Shown piece after piece: positions 34,245 to 44,010 of a stretch of DNA of 64,000 nucleotides (position 1 is the stretch's first letter; every line of letters starts with the position of its first letter). Origin of the DNA: Bimuria novae-zelandiae CBS 107.79. Lineage: Eukaryota; Ascomycota; Dothideomycetes; Pleosporales; Didymosphaeriaceae. The stretch lies in the NCBI GenBank assembly GCA_010015655.1, contig ML976667.1, forward strand, positions 809,941 through 873,940, read 5' to 3'. The position numbers and the translations under genes were made by a program. A model generated the notes under the pieces. It was given only the letters and a program-made list of their open reading frames with translations. It was not told where the DNA came from and searched no databases.

Positions 34245-34616
34245 TATTTATTTTATAAAAAGTAGGTCTTACTTAGTAAGCTTAATTATAAACTTATAAA
34301 GCTTTTACTCTTATATAAAGTAAAGTTTAAGTAACTATTAATTAGTATTAGTACGCGATGCGATAATACGTTAAGTAGTATTATAATAAAATTATATAGC
34401 ATATATTATATTTTTTTTATAAATACTTAGTATAAAAGTATATTTTTTATATTTATTATATCTACCTTTTTAAGCGCTTTTTTTTAACAACATCGTGGTG
34501 TTAAGTTATAGGGTTAAGGAGTATAGTAGATTTTTGGTGAGGGTGTGCACGGCCTAAAGGTGTGCACGGCCCAAAGGTGTGCACGGCGTGCACGGTTACT
34601 GTACCTCTACTTCGTA

Positions 34617-36505
34617 CTCGCCCCACACGTCAACCGGAGGTTGGCCCTGCGCAGCCCAACGTAACTTCGCAGCCTAACGTAACTTTATATAAAGAATTAA
34701 AATTAATCTAGTCTTTTGACAGCGTAGACTTTAATTATATAGGCTAATATACAGTAGAGTTAGTGTAGCAAGTAGGGCAGGATCTACAGTCATCTCTCTA
34801 AGAGATAGGACCTATCGGGGCTAATTTTATAGGCTCTGCAAGTGGGCGTCCTTGTACGTTTTTATAGCCTTTTAAGCAACCTTTTAAGCCTTAAGCTTTA
34901 TACGTTAATTAATTACTTATCGCGCTGCTTTAACGGTTACTACGCCGCCTTTTTATACTAGCCTTTTATTTTTAATCTACCTTTTTTAGCGTTGTTAAGC
35001 TACTATAGTAATATTTATAAGGTCGCGCTGGGCCAGCGCGAGACTATTAGTTAGTAATTACGAGCTTTCTAGGAATTTTGTAAGCCTCCTGCTTGATATA
35101 TTGCTTCTCTCTAGGGCGCGCGACATTTTTTGATGCTGCCGCTAATATGCTATAGGTGTATTGGCGATAGGGCTCGAATTAATAGCGGATAGAACTAATA
35201 GGGATGGCGTCTAGATAGGTGCTGGCAGCTTCATGTAAACAAGCTCTAAATTAAATAGAAAGATCCTAGCTTTCTCTTAGGCGCTTAGGATTGTGCTGCG
35301 CTTAAATATATCTATCCTAATCCTATAGATTGCATGTAGAAATTCGACTTTATTAAAGTCTATGTAGCTAGTTCGGGTGGCTATCTCTATAGCCTTTTTA
35401 TAATTCTGCTTTAATAGCTAAAAATAGACGACGTCTAGAGGCTGTAGATGATATAATAAATATAGTAATAGTAAAAAGGGGAGTATCTTATAATTATCGC
35501 AGAACTGTATAAACTTAATAGTAAGGTAGCTACTAAATCTATTAAATATAAGTAATTACTATACGCCTTTCTAGCGCGCGCGCGTTTATATTTTAAAGAA
35601 CTTTAGCTACTTTATTAAGATAGAGTTATTAGCGTATCCTAATGTTAATATAGCGATTATACAGCTATTAGGCAGCGCCGTATTTGTATACTAGTAATAA
35701 AGGTAATTAACGGCCTATACGACGAGCATAGGTTTAAGCACCTTTTTATTATTAGAGATTAATTTAATACTTATAATATAATCGCGCGACGTCTCTAACG
35801 CAGAGACATAAAGATAATTAAACTCTATAGTAATAATCTATTTATTACTACTAACGCCTATGCGGAAGCCGGTTTCGTTTATATTATAGGTGTCTAATAG
35901 GGTGACGCCGTAGGTGTATATCACCTTTTTAAGCTTAATAAAATAATGGCTATAAGCTTTAAACGTTGCTATTACTATATAATTAATATACTACGACTTC
36001 TGCTTTATGCGGCAATAGTCTAGATTTCTTAATAGCTATCGCGATAGCTAGTCCTTACTAAGTAAGGGAGCTCTGCTATTAGGGTGCGCGCGATTAAGGA
36101 TATATTAAGTAGCACCTTTTAATTATAGTATAAGGTATAGCATGCTAATAGTGTCGTAGCGATGTATATATGACTTTAGCGCTTTATCCTGGGTCTCTAA
36201 AAGTCGTAGATTCGTGCCGCTGCGGTCATGGCGGCTGATCCGGCCTCTAGCGCGCGCTCGAAGTCGCGAAACAGGCACGCTCTATTTGCGTGCTGCACCT
36301 GCAAAATTAGGTATTTCTAAGCTAGAAAAACTAAAGAGATAATTAGAGATACGCTGCTTAATTTTATAGCTTTTACTATAATATTTAGGCATAGTTATAG
36401 GTTATTTATTAAGAAAATAGAAAAATCCGCGATAAAAAGTTACGTTAGGCTGCGAAGTTACGTTGGGCTACGCAGGGCCAACCTCCGGTTGGCGTGTGGG
36501 GCGAG
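34617..36505 (-). mobile_element. pogo/Fot1-like element G, complete
   Basis: Terminal repeats of about 70 bp start CTCGCCCCACACGTCAACCG at 34617 and mirror this at 36505. TA copies lie at 34615-34616 and 36506-36507. The motif CGCAGCC-AACGTAACTT occurs twice at 18-bp spacing. Length 1,889 bp. Confidence 0.92.
35040..36392 (-). pseudogene. pogo transposase of element G, RIP-dead
   Basis: ATG at 36392 starts MPKYYSKSYKIKQRISNYLF. A good stretch SVPVSRLRARARGRISRHDR follows near 36250 (DNA-binding part). LLDTYNINETGFRIGVSS near 35870 is the first Asp block with Asp changed to Asn. LLIFNRFSSYLTIKFI (about 35560) is the second block, HLQPLDVVYF (about 35450) the third. The C-terminus ends in a Lys/Arg-rich segment near 35060. 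About 440 codons, with many TAG stops. Loss of the catalytic Asp codons adds to the inactivation. Confidence 0.75.
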
Positions 36506-36507
36506 TA

Positions 36508-36543
36508 CACCCAGAATCGTCCCGACGCCTCGTTAACCCTGGC
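36508..36543. other. host DNA fragment between elements G and H
   Basis: 36 bp of unmutated host sequence. It is the longest of the four host pieces (4, 1, 11 and 36 bp) that lie between the five tandem pogo insertions. Confidence 0.8.
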
Positions 36544-36545
36544 TA

Positions 36546-39130
36546 CTCGGCCCCTAGCGGTCGATATCGATTTTTCTCCGAAAAAGGCCGTGCGGAGCAC
36601 GGCCCTACAAGCTCAATGGGCCACACATACTCAATGGGCCAAATGTGACGAAATGCGATTTGTATAGTAATTTGTATGTAAAATACATCGTCCCGTATGT
36701 AAATTGTCGCTTAGAAGCCCCAATCAGCTTCTGCTGCATTTAGTGCTTCAAATGGACTTGAGTAGCCTTTATCGTCGTCGCTGCTGACGACCTGGGTCTC
36801 TTGTATGGTGAATTGACTATCTGGGACTTGAACAATTGCCTCCTGCTTGACCTCAGAGCGTCCTTTTTGGTGTATCAATATTGTATATGGATCCATGGAG
36901 CAGCGGGCCATCAGGCCAAGCTCAGCAGCGCCATACGGGCCGTCAGCGATCGATCGATCTGCCCGAAACTTGCCTCTGCTTTCCAACCTTTGTATAGAGT
37001 TCTCATACAATCTTCGGAAGATCTCCGCGCGCGATGGGTCCTCGACTCTGTACTCCCAGGCCTCGCGCTCATACTTGATCGTAGGGCCAGTGTAGGTCCA
37101 CTTATTGTTATTCTGTGTAATTGTAAGACCCTCAGCATAACGCTTGCTTGCTTTCTTACCCCAGTTGCGTATATTTGGACGTATCCTTTTCCAGGTGTTG
37201 ATACGCTTGCTGAGCGCCCGGAGGTGACGAGCGGCCACTGCTGCTTCTTGTTTGGCGGCCTCGTTGATCACCCGCTGAGCAGCCATTTTACGGCAATCTT
37301 CTGCGTAAACAGCACCTCCGCCGACGTCGACAGTACGGTTTTTACGCCTACGACGCTCACTACGAGCGTGCTCGGCAGCCTGGGTACGGTGTAAGGCCTG
37401 CTCAAGGCCTGCTGCGTTGCGGGCCATTGCAGAGCTGCCTTTAAGTGTTGAAATCACGTCCTCCGCTACCTCGCGCGGCAGCAACTCCCTAAGTGTAAAG
37501 GCAATAGCTTTCTCTTGTAAATTTAGTATACGGACTGTCTTTAGTATACTCTAACTAATATCTCCAGGCGCTATACGGGGCTAAGGCGTTTAAAAAGGTG
37601 TAAAGAGCTTCTTAAACTAAGGCGTACCAATCGCGTTAAGTAGTTAATTAAGGAAGCGGCCGCGTGTGGAGGGCGTTAGGTTATTAAGTAAAGGTAACTC
37701 ACCCTCCTCGTCGGAGGACGTAATAGTAGGAGTAACAGGCCACTCCACGTTATCGCCCTCCCTGGTAGCGTTTTCATCAGTATCAATAGCCTCTTGGGCC
37801 CTTAAAGGCCCTAGTACCTGCTCGGGGCAGAATGGAGATAGGCCTGTACGCCTCCACCCGCTGCGTATTATTCAAGCAGTGAACGTTTGCTGGCGGATTT
37901 GTGAGAGGATTGCTAAGAAATCTACCCGTCGTATTTCCGTTGAGCCTGTACGTGAGGCCCAATCAAGCGTCCTGCTGTGATACCACTTCAGAGGCTGAAA
38001 ACAGCCTACGTCAAGAGGCTGGAGGAGATGAGTAGTGTGCGGAGGGAGAGTAAACAGCTGTATTTTGTGACTCTCACAAAAAGCAGCAAACTCGTACGTC
38101 AGGTGAGATCCATGGCCGTCGATCAGTAGAAGCCTCCACTGCCCATGTATATTGCTTAAGGTCATCTTTTCAAAGTGCTGTATCCAATCCATGGCTGTAT
38201 GATCGTTGCTGTAGCCTGTATCTGTAACGTTTATAAGGTAATTGCTAGGCAGATCTACGGCCCAGTGCTCGAGTATCGACTTTGCCTTAATAATAAGCAT
38301 AGGAGCAATAGAACGGCCATCCGCAGCGCAACACTCCACAAGAGAAATAAGCTCCCTGTTTGTTGCAGTGGGTATTAATATATCTTGCCCGCGTTTTGTG
38401 TATACGTAGGACGACTTTGCAACACCGATACGCACGCCTGTTTCATCCATATTGTACATATTTGCGTCGGTGATGGCCCTGCGTTGTTTGTACTCAGCCA
38501 GCTTATTAAACCAGGCTTGAAGGCCTTCCGGCGATTGGGCAAGCTTCCGTGCAAGGTCAATTGGCTTTGCCTTTGCCTTGTAGTATTTTGTATGAGAATC
38601 CAGCCATCTAGATGCCCAGTGGACGCCTACACGCGGCGGTGGGTCATCTCCTTCGTGCACTGCGGCCAACAGAGCGTCTGCTTGCCCACGCACCAAATCC
38701 TTTGTTATGCCAAATCTAATATCGTCTATTGTATCGCAAAAACGTTCGAGAGCAAGCTCTTGTTCACCAGAGAGCTTTTTATTAGTAGGCGGCCTTGTTA
38801 ACCTATTGTTTTGGCTGTTGAACGCGCGTTGTAGGCGTTTGCGCAGATAATTAATGTTGCGATCGCGACAGTATGCGCGTATGTTCGGCCGCGTCAAAGT
38901 CTTTAACACCACAACGTGTTTTTCGATAATTTCACATTCGGATCGGTAAGTGGACATGCTCTTCGTGATCTTTGGCATTTTATTTGATGTAAATAGGGCG
39001 TGTTTTGATGTGGTGGTGGGTATCAAAGTGCAGCTGGCCCATTGAGCATGTGTGGCCCATTGAGCTTGTAGGGCCGTGCTCCGCACGGCCTTTTTCGGAG
39101 AAAAATCGATATCGACCGCTAGGGGCCGAG
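36546..39130 (-). mobile_element. pogo/Fot1-like element H, complete and only lightly RIP-mutated
   Basis: Terminal repeats of about 80 bp (CTCGGCCCCTAGCGGTCGAT at 36546, mirrored at 39130), with TA at 36544-36545 and 39131-39132. GGCCCATTGAGC occurs twice at 18-bp spacing. Length 2,585 bp, the longest simple pogo element here and the best preserved of the hotspot cluster. Confidence 0.95.
36711..38978 (-). pseudogene. long pogo transposase of element H (755 codons, about six stops)
   Basis: One frame runs from ATG 38978 (MPKITKSMSTYRSECEIIEK) to TAA 36711. HTH and CENPB-like DNA-binding parts occupy roughly residues 1-160. NMYNMDETGVRIGVAKSSYV, LLLIDGHGSHLTYEFAAFCE and HTTHLLQPLDVGCFQPLKWY supply the DDE/D residues. 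After 367 codons comes TGA at 37872-37874 (expected Arg, CGA). Five more stops lie in the next 370 bp. The last 258 codons are stop-free, with a basic stretch (ERRRRKNRTVDVGG) and an unfamiliar region (WTYTGPTIKYEREAWEYRVE). The C-terminal extension makes it longer than common Fot1 transposases of about 540 residues. The product, if any, would be two fragments. Confidence 0.8.
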
Positions 39131-39132
39131 TA

Positions 39133-39748
39133 TCTTCCAGTGTTGCATGGATGTAAGCAGCGCCAAGTACTTCTTCATTGGGCTACGAATAAACAACGAG
39201 AACGTGGATGCCCCCCTCAATTTTCGTTGCTGCGAATTGTAATCGTCTCACAGATGAGCTCTTCCCTCAGTGCAGCTGCTCACTTATCCAAGTGCATGGT
39301 TTGCTGACATCAGCAGGCACACTTCCGCATCTAGGAGAAGGGATGTTCGGGCCATCGTATGAATGGAGAATAAATTAGTTGCTACTTGGAGTTAGATATA
39401 TAATAAAATCCGCTGACCAAGGGGATGCTTTAAAAAAAAGGTCTACGTTACCAGTGCATGGGATTCGATGACCACTGAGGCCGTGTCAATTTAGGCCCCT
39501 GCGTAAGAACCTTATTCCGGCGCTGCATTGTGATCCGAGTACTCACAGGACGTTAAATAAATAGATCGCTTCGGGTGGACGTCCTTTGAGGACATGAGTA
39601 TAATGAGCAGAGTACCCTAGGTAGGTTTTTCAGGCAGCGGCGCGGTGATGTCATCTTACACATACACCAGCATCCTCAACATCACGAACGGTGAAGAGCA
39701 CTTGAGAGCACCCGGGAGTGTTAAAAACTCTGCAATTCTTCTAAGATC
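39133..39748. other. host sequence without a recognised gene
   Basis: Resumes normal composition directly after the TA of element H. It is the continuation of the DNA once upstream of the P450 gene. No frame with a recognisable domain was seen. It would hold any distal P450 promoter sequence and the 5' region of the F-box-like remnant. Confidence 0.5.
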
Positions 39749-40156
39749 ATGGCTACCATATCCAGCCTCCCGGAGGGATTGCTAATCCAAATCTTCGAGC
39801 TCACGACCTTGAAGAACGCAACCCCTGCTGCCGCACTTGTACAACCGTGTTGAAATCATCGCGAAAAAGGTCGAACGCGAGCTTTTTCTACGCCCCGGTG
39901 ATATTGCAGCAGCTACACCCCTCTTCCTGCGCAAATCCGAGCATGCGGCTCATGTCCGCCTCTCAGGCGTACGAACGGCGTTCTGCGATAAATTCTGCAG
40001 AGATCACAAAGCCCTCGTTCCACCCTCTCCAGAGGTGTAAATAAATCATTTAAATATGCTGTTGCGCACGATAGTCCAAGCATGAATATCTTCGATGACT
40101 TGCTGGCTGTGCTTATTCCTCGATTTGATTGGGCCAGAAGCACCTCGAACTTCTGA
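39749..40156 (+). pseudogene. F-box-like gene remnant
   Basis: ATG at 39749 starts MATISSLPEGLLIQIFELTT, a good match to the first half of an F-box (LPxxLLxxIFxxxT). F-box proteins recruit targets to SCF ubiquitin ligases through Skp1. The frame stops at TGA after about 34 codons. In another frame from 39837, LYNRVEIIAKKVERELFLRP continues plausibly for 67 codons. A GT-AG pair at 40037-40074 would then join it to MNIFDDLLAVLIPRFDWARS, ending at TGA 40154-40156. One frameshift near 39836 is needed, so it is probably dead. The total, about 120 residues, is short for a full F-box protein. Confidence 0.45.
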
Positions 40157-40418
40157 TTATATATACCTTCTTGGGCACAGCTTTGTTCGTTGCGTACCTA
40201 CACTTGCCGAGTTCCCTCACTGCGTAAGAACTCCCGTGTGGAAATATAGGCGTTGTTCTTGTTATTGAAACCCCCCCTTCGCATACTTCCTATAGCAGTA
40301 TGGTGGTTTTAGAGCAGGCGCTCAAACTGGTACAACTCTCCCCTATCTGATTGCAGGGACGAAGATAAAGTCATGTTGGATGTGGGAAGGAGCCATTGAG
40401 TTTGGTAGATAGTGCGGG
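40157..40418. other. spacer without a recognised gene
   Basis: Host-type composition, no credible frame on either strand. Confidence 0.4.
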
Positions 40419-41481
40419 TTACGCAATCACCTTTTGGTATGCGTTGTGACTTGTTAAGCTCAAAATGCATTCGTCTATAAAATGTTGATCCTCAGAACTA
40501 CCATGTAGTGTGACGATTGTAGCTTCAGTCGCCATTGTGTTATTTGTAACCGCCAGCATCCCTAGGTCGTGGCCGTACTGTAACAAACATTTCATCCGAT
40601 TCACTTTCAAAGTCGATCCGATAAACGACGCCTCCAGACTCCACTCTCAAGATGTTTTGCTGCACTCCAGAAGTATCCTCCCTTGTGAACACTAGGCTGC
40701 AAATTCTGCCTTTTCACGCGCCAGCTCCTGCCCTTGCCGACGAAGCGTATCTTCTCTCAATCCCAGGTTGTGTTGATCTTGAGCCAGCTTGGCTCGGACT
40801 TCATCGAGGCGATGAGCCTCTTTTCGAACCTCTGCATCCCTCGCCTCGATCTCCTTCCTCAATGCTGCAGCAGACTCCCGGAATTGCTCGATCAAAGCTG
40901 CCGCCCCCTCTGGAGCTTCCGCTTTTTCGATCTTCTTCATGAGCGTCTCAAAGACGGCATAAAGCTTCACAATGTCCGCCTGTTCCATCCGAGGAGTCGC
41001 CCACACTTCCACTTCATGAAGGCATCAGATGCAGTTACAGACCCCTTGACGCACAGAGAAAAGTGGTCATTATTTTGACGCAACTCGGCCGTTAGCAGTT
41101 CCACAAAATCGGGGTATCTCTTCATTAACTTCTCCAGGGTGGCGACTACCTTGGGAGTCCACGGCTCGGGCGCGATGAGGGTTTCAACTATTCGGCGTGC
41201 CTCTGCAGCTTCGGCTTCACGCTCCGCATCTGGCAACAATCAGCTACTGCAACTTCTATAGTGTATCATCACTCACCCTCCACACAGCTCGTAGCGAACT
41301 GCACTTGAGGCTTCATGGCGGACCCTTCGGCGGACCTCGTCGGTAGCTGTACGTCAAGCTTCACTGGGTCCTCGGAAGGGCTTCCGACAGGCTCCACAGA
41401 ACTCTCCTTAGTCAAGTTGTCCCTGCAAAACACAATCAGTACGAAGTCACGATTGTTGAAGTTGAGTGTAAGAGTATACAA
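40419..41481 (-). CDS. hypothetical coiled-coil protein, possibly frameshifted and 5' truncated
   Basis: Exon pieces on the minus strand: 41446-41279 (acceptor after TTTTGCAG), intron to about 41233, exon to about 41029, intron with donor GTAACT, then an exon from about 40968. They join into ...QFATSCVEDAEREAEAAEAR..., ...TPKVVATLEKLMKRYPDFVE..., then ADIVKLYAVFETLMKKIEKA and a strong Glu/Lys/Arg/Ala coiled coil (EARDAEVRKEAHRLDEVRAK) that stops at TAG 40692. Another frame continues with LVFTREDTSGVQQNILRVES and VVYRIDFESESDEMFVTVRP, as if one base had been lost near 40694. No ATG precedes the first exon before pogo element I at 41529; the first usable Met is internal (MKPQVQFATSC). Function unknown. 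Confidence 0.45.
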
Positions 41482-41499
41482 TTATGTAGGCGGGAAGCC

Positions 41500-41528
41500 G
41501 CCTATATAGGGCTAGCGTGCTCCTTCCG
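41500..41528 (-). promoter_or_regulatory. possible TATA box upstream of the coiled-coil gene
   Basis: CCTATATAGG at about 41500-41509 lies 20-60 bp upstream of the first exon of the minus-strand coiled-coil gene and immediately right of it pogo element I starts. If it is the real promoter, the gene's start is inside the spliced leader. Weak, position-based inference. Confidence 0.25.
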
Positions 41529-41689
41529 TACCGAGCTGCCCGGCGCAACGAGCCGCCCGGCGCAACAAGCCACCTTAAATATTAAAATAGCACCTAAATA
41601 TAAGGCTATTAAGCCACGTATAATTGCTATTATTATAATATTTTCTAGTATTAAGGTTTATAGGCCTTAATTAATATATATAACTATTT

Positions 41690-43945
41690 ATATTTTACTA
41701 AAAGCGTAATCGCTTAGCCATGTTATAATTAAGATAGTAGTAGGCTTATTATAATACCTAAGGCCTCTTTAATTTTCTAAGCCTGTGCAGTAGCTTTCTT
41801 TTTTAAAATATCTTAATGAAAGACTTAAGGCTATACTTCTTACCCTTTTAAGATATTTTTAAACTTATTAAAGTTGTTATTAAGCTTAATAAGTAGTTAC
41901 TTATAAGACTTAATTAGTAGCTTTTTTAGCCCTTTTAGTCTTATATCTTATCTAAGCTACCGCCCTTACTATACGCTTTTATTAAGCTACTTAAAACTTA
42001 GCCTGCTTTTACTCTTTACGTAGGCAAGCTATCTTAACTTTTTAGTATTATAGTTAATTTTTTTTAAACTTTTATTAGTGCTAATAATTATGTGCTTCCT
42101 TTACTTTTTTAAAAAACTAAAATATAGCCTTACTATAATACTCTTTACTTTAATTTAAAGATAGGGTCTTATCTTACTTTCTACATAGTTTTATTATTAT
42201 TAATGTATCGGCGCAGGTCACTCAAAGGATCGATGTGGGCGTATCTCTTAGCAGAGGCATATGGGAGTGCGTGTATAAGAATGTAGCCTCGAATGAATTA
42301 AGTGCCTATAGGCCTGGTACGAAAGGATACGGAAAAGGTACTGAACTACAAAGGCCCCAAGCTCCTCTAAATACACCTCTTCCCAGATGGCTAGCTAGCA
42401 CATAACTGCCATAGGTTGACCGTCGGTCTGATGGATCCGAAATAGGTCCGAATCGGATCCGTAGTTTCCCATCGGTCTGATAGATCCGAAATTGGTCCGA
42501 TATGGATGAGTGTCAGTTTTCGGATGATCTCGGATCCTGTCCTGACTGGCCAAGGTTTCTCGTGTCGACGAGCGATTGTTCCTGTTACAATTAAAAGCTT
42601 TTTTAAGGCTTATATTCTTATGCTTAATAAGTACTAATCTAATTAAAAATTAGTAAATTATTTAATTAAGCTTTAAGGCCTTCTTTTAATATTTATTAAT
42701 AATAATATAATTAATTAGCTACTTAATTTTCTTCTAATTAGAGGGGCTTAAGGCTAAGGAGTTACTATTATTTAAACTACCTTATATAGGCTACCTTATA
42801 TTAAATTTCTTAAGTATTACTTTTAGCTTAAAAGGTAAGAAACCTGTTATTTTAAAGGCTTTAAAAATAGTTTTTTCTTTTAATAAAACATTTTAGATAA
42901 TTATAAATATTAGCTCTTAACACCTTTCTATAAAGGCTACTACTTAGCCTAAGTAGGCAAATAAAAGAGGCTTAAATATAATAACGTTAAGTAGCTAAAG
43001 CGTATAGGTTAAATAAGGTAAATATACTATAAAGAGAATCTTATTCTAATTATAATACTTAATAAAATCTATTATTAGGTAAAATTTATAACTATTAAGA
43101 ATAAGTAATTAATAGCTTAATTAATCCTTTGCTCTTATAAAGCAATTAAGCATCTATTTAAGCTAGGCTAACCTAATATTATTGTTTGTCTATCTAGAAG
43201 GTAATAAGGCGAAGAAGGCTTAGTAATTGTTAGGCTTAAAGGCCTGTAGCTACGAGTCCTAGAGCGAGCCTAAGGCTAACTAATAGATAATCGTAGAATT
43301 AAGAGTAGATCTATTAGCGCATATACAGGCCAGTAGCGTTATCTACTCTTAATTACTATCCTAGATATAAGCCTTAATCTTTCCCTCCTTATATATCCTC
43401 CTGCTAAACACCCGCTTTAAGCGAGTAAGGATTCCTAGCATAAAGCCCTTTTCATCTATATTATATATATAATAAAGCTTAATATTATATTAGCTAAGCT
43501 TACTCCGTAAGAGCTTAAAGTAAAAGCTATATTTTAATTAAAAGTTAGCTTAGTAGCGTAAGTAATTAATTCCTATTACTTAGTATAAAGTAAGGTTAAT
43601 CTTATATTACTTAATATATTAATTAATCTAACCTTTTCTAAGCTCTCGTTAAGCTATATTTAAGCTAAAGCATTATATTATAGCTTATATAAGTAATAAG
43701 TCTTACTTAGTAAGCTATTTAATATATTATAGAAGCTCTTGCTCTTGCTAGGGGTAAAAAGCTTATTAATTTTTAGCTATAGTACTATATAAGCTTATAA
43801 GGCCTTAGTATCTTCGCGTAAGCGTTATACAGTCGTAGTAATACTTTACTATAATTTAGTAATAGCTAAGTATTTCTTTAGGCTCTAGTAATTCTATAGC
43901 TATAAGCGTAGCCTTAATTAAGCTTATATTAGTGGACTTTTCGCG
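41690..43945 (-). pseudogene. pogo transposase of element I, RIP-dead
   Basis: N-terminal part NISLIKATLIAIELLEPKEI near 43930 and YNIDEKGFMLGILTRLKRVF-like sequence near 43430-43460 (first Asp block). The second and third catalytic blocks lie near 43100-42980 (PYLTYTL-LLNVIIFKPLLF-like). The basic tail reaches about 41700. Frame is broken by many TAG codons and by the solo LTR at 42204-42589 in the C-terminal half. Confidence 0.65.
42204..42589. repeat. solo LTR in element I, same family as 57821-58206
   Basis: 386 bp starting TGTATCGG and ending CCTGTTACA, flanked by the duplication ATTAA (42199-42203 and 42590-42594). It is nearly identical, in inverted orientation, to 57821-58206. It shows no RIP although it sits in strongly RIP-mutated pogo DNA, so it entered later or escaped. 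Confidence 0.92.
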
Positions 43946-44010
43946 TGTTGAAGTTTGGTTGCTATCTAGGTGGGGTGGCCGGGTGGCTCGGACGGCCGGG
44001 TGGCTCGGTA

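Larger units (their letters stand above)
30530..34601 (-). mobile_element. pogo/Fot1-like element F (carries two solo LTRs and element M)
   Basis: Left end at 30530 (CAGTGACCGTACACGCC) pairs with the right end at 34601 (read inward CAGTAACCGTGCACGCC), with TA at 30528-30529 and 34602-34603. At the right end the motif GGTGTGCACGGC occurs three times at 17-bp spacing (34550-34590). Minus strand reading of the interior gives a Lys-rich tail at the left (30650-31000) and an N-terminal HTH-like part at 34250-34310, so the transposase ran right to left. It is extremely AT-rich. Without its insertions it is about 1.7 kb. Confidence 0.82.
41531..44008 (-). mobile_element. pogo/Fot1-like element I (carries a solo LTR)
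   Basis: Left end CCGAGCTGCCCGGCGCAACG at 41531 and right end, read inward, CCGAGCCACCCGGCCGTCCG at 44008 are imperfect inverted repeats, with TA at 41529-41530 and 44009-44010. The left motif CGAGC-GCCCGGCGCAA occurs twice at 17-bp spacing; the right has a similar pair. Transposase on the minus strand, heavily RIP-mutated. About 2.09 kb without the solo LTR. Confidence 0.82.

Noticed and set aside
36801..37394. 197-codon plus-strand frame
   Set aside because: Antisense to the C-terminal part of the H transposase; no domain.
36546..39130. Intron in the H transposase at the GTGAGT near 37700
   Set aside because: No acceptor gives the right phase, and the in-between sequence still reads as protein (PRIAPGDIS; SILKTVRILNLQEKAIAF), so stops are mutations and not an intron.
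12794..39132. Segmental duplication as an explanation for the row of pogo elements
   Set aside because: Each element has different terminal repeats and its own TA pair, and the host pieces between them are unique.
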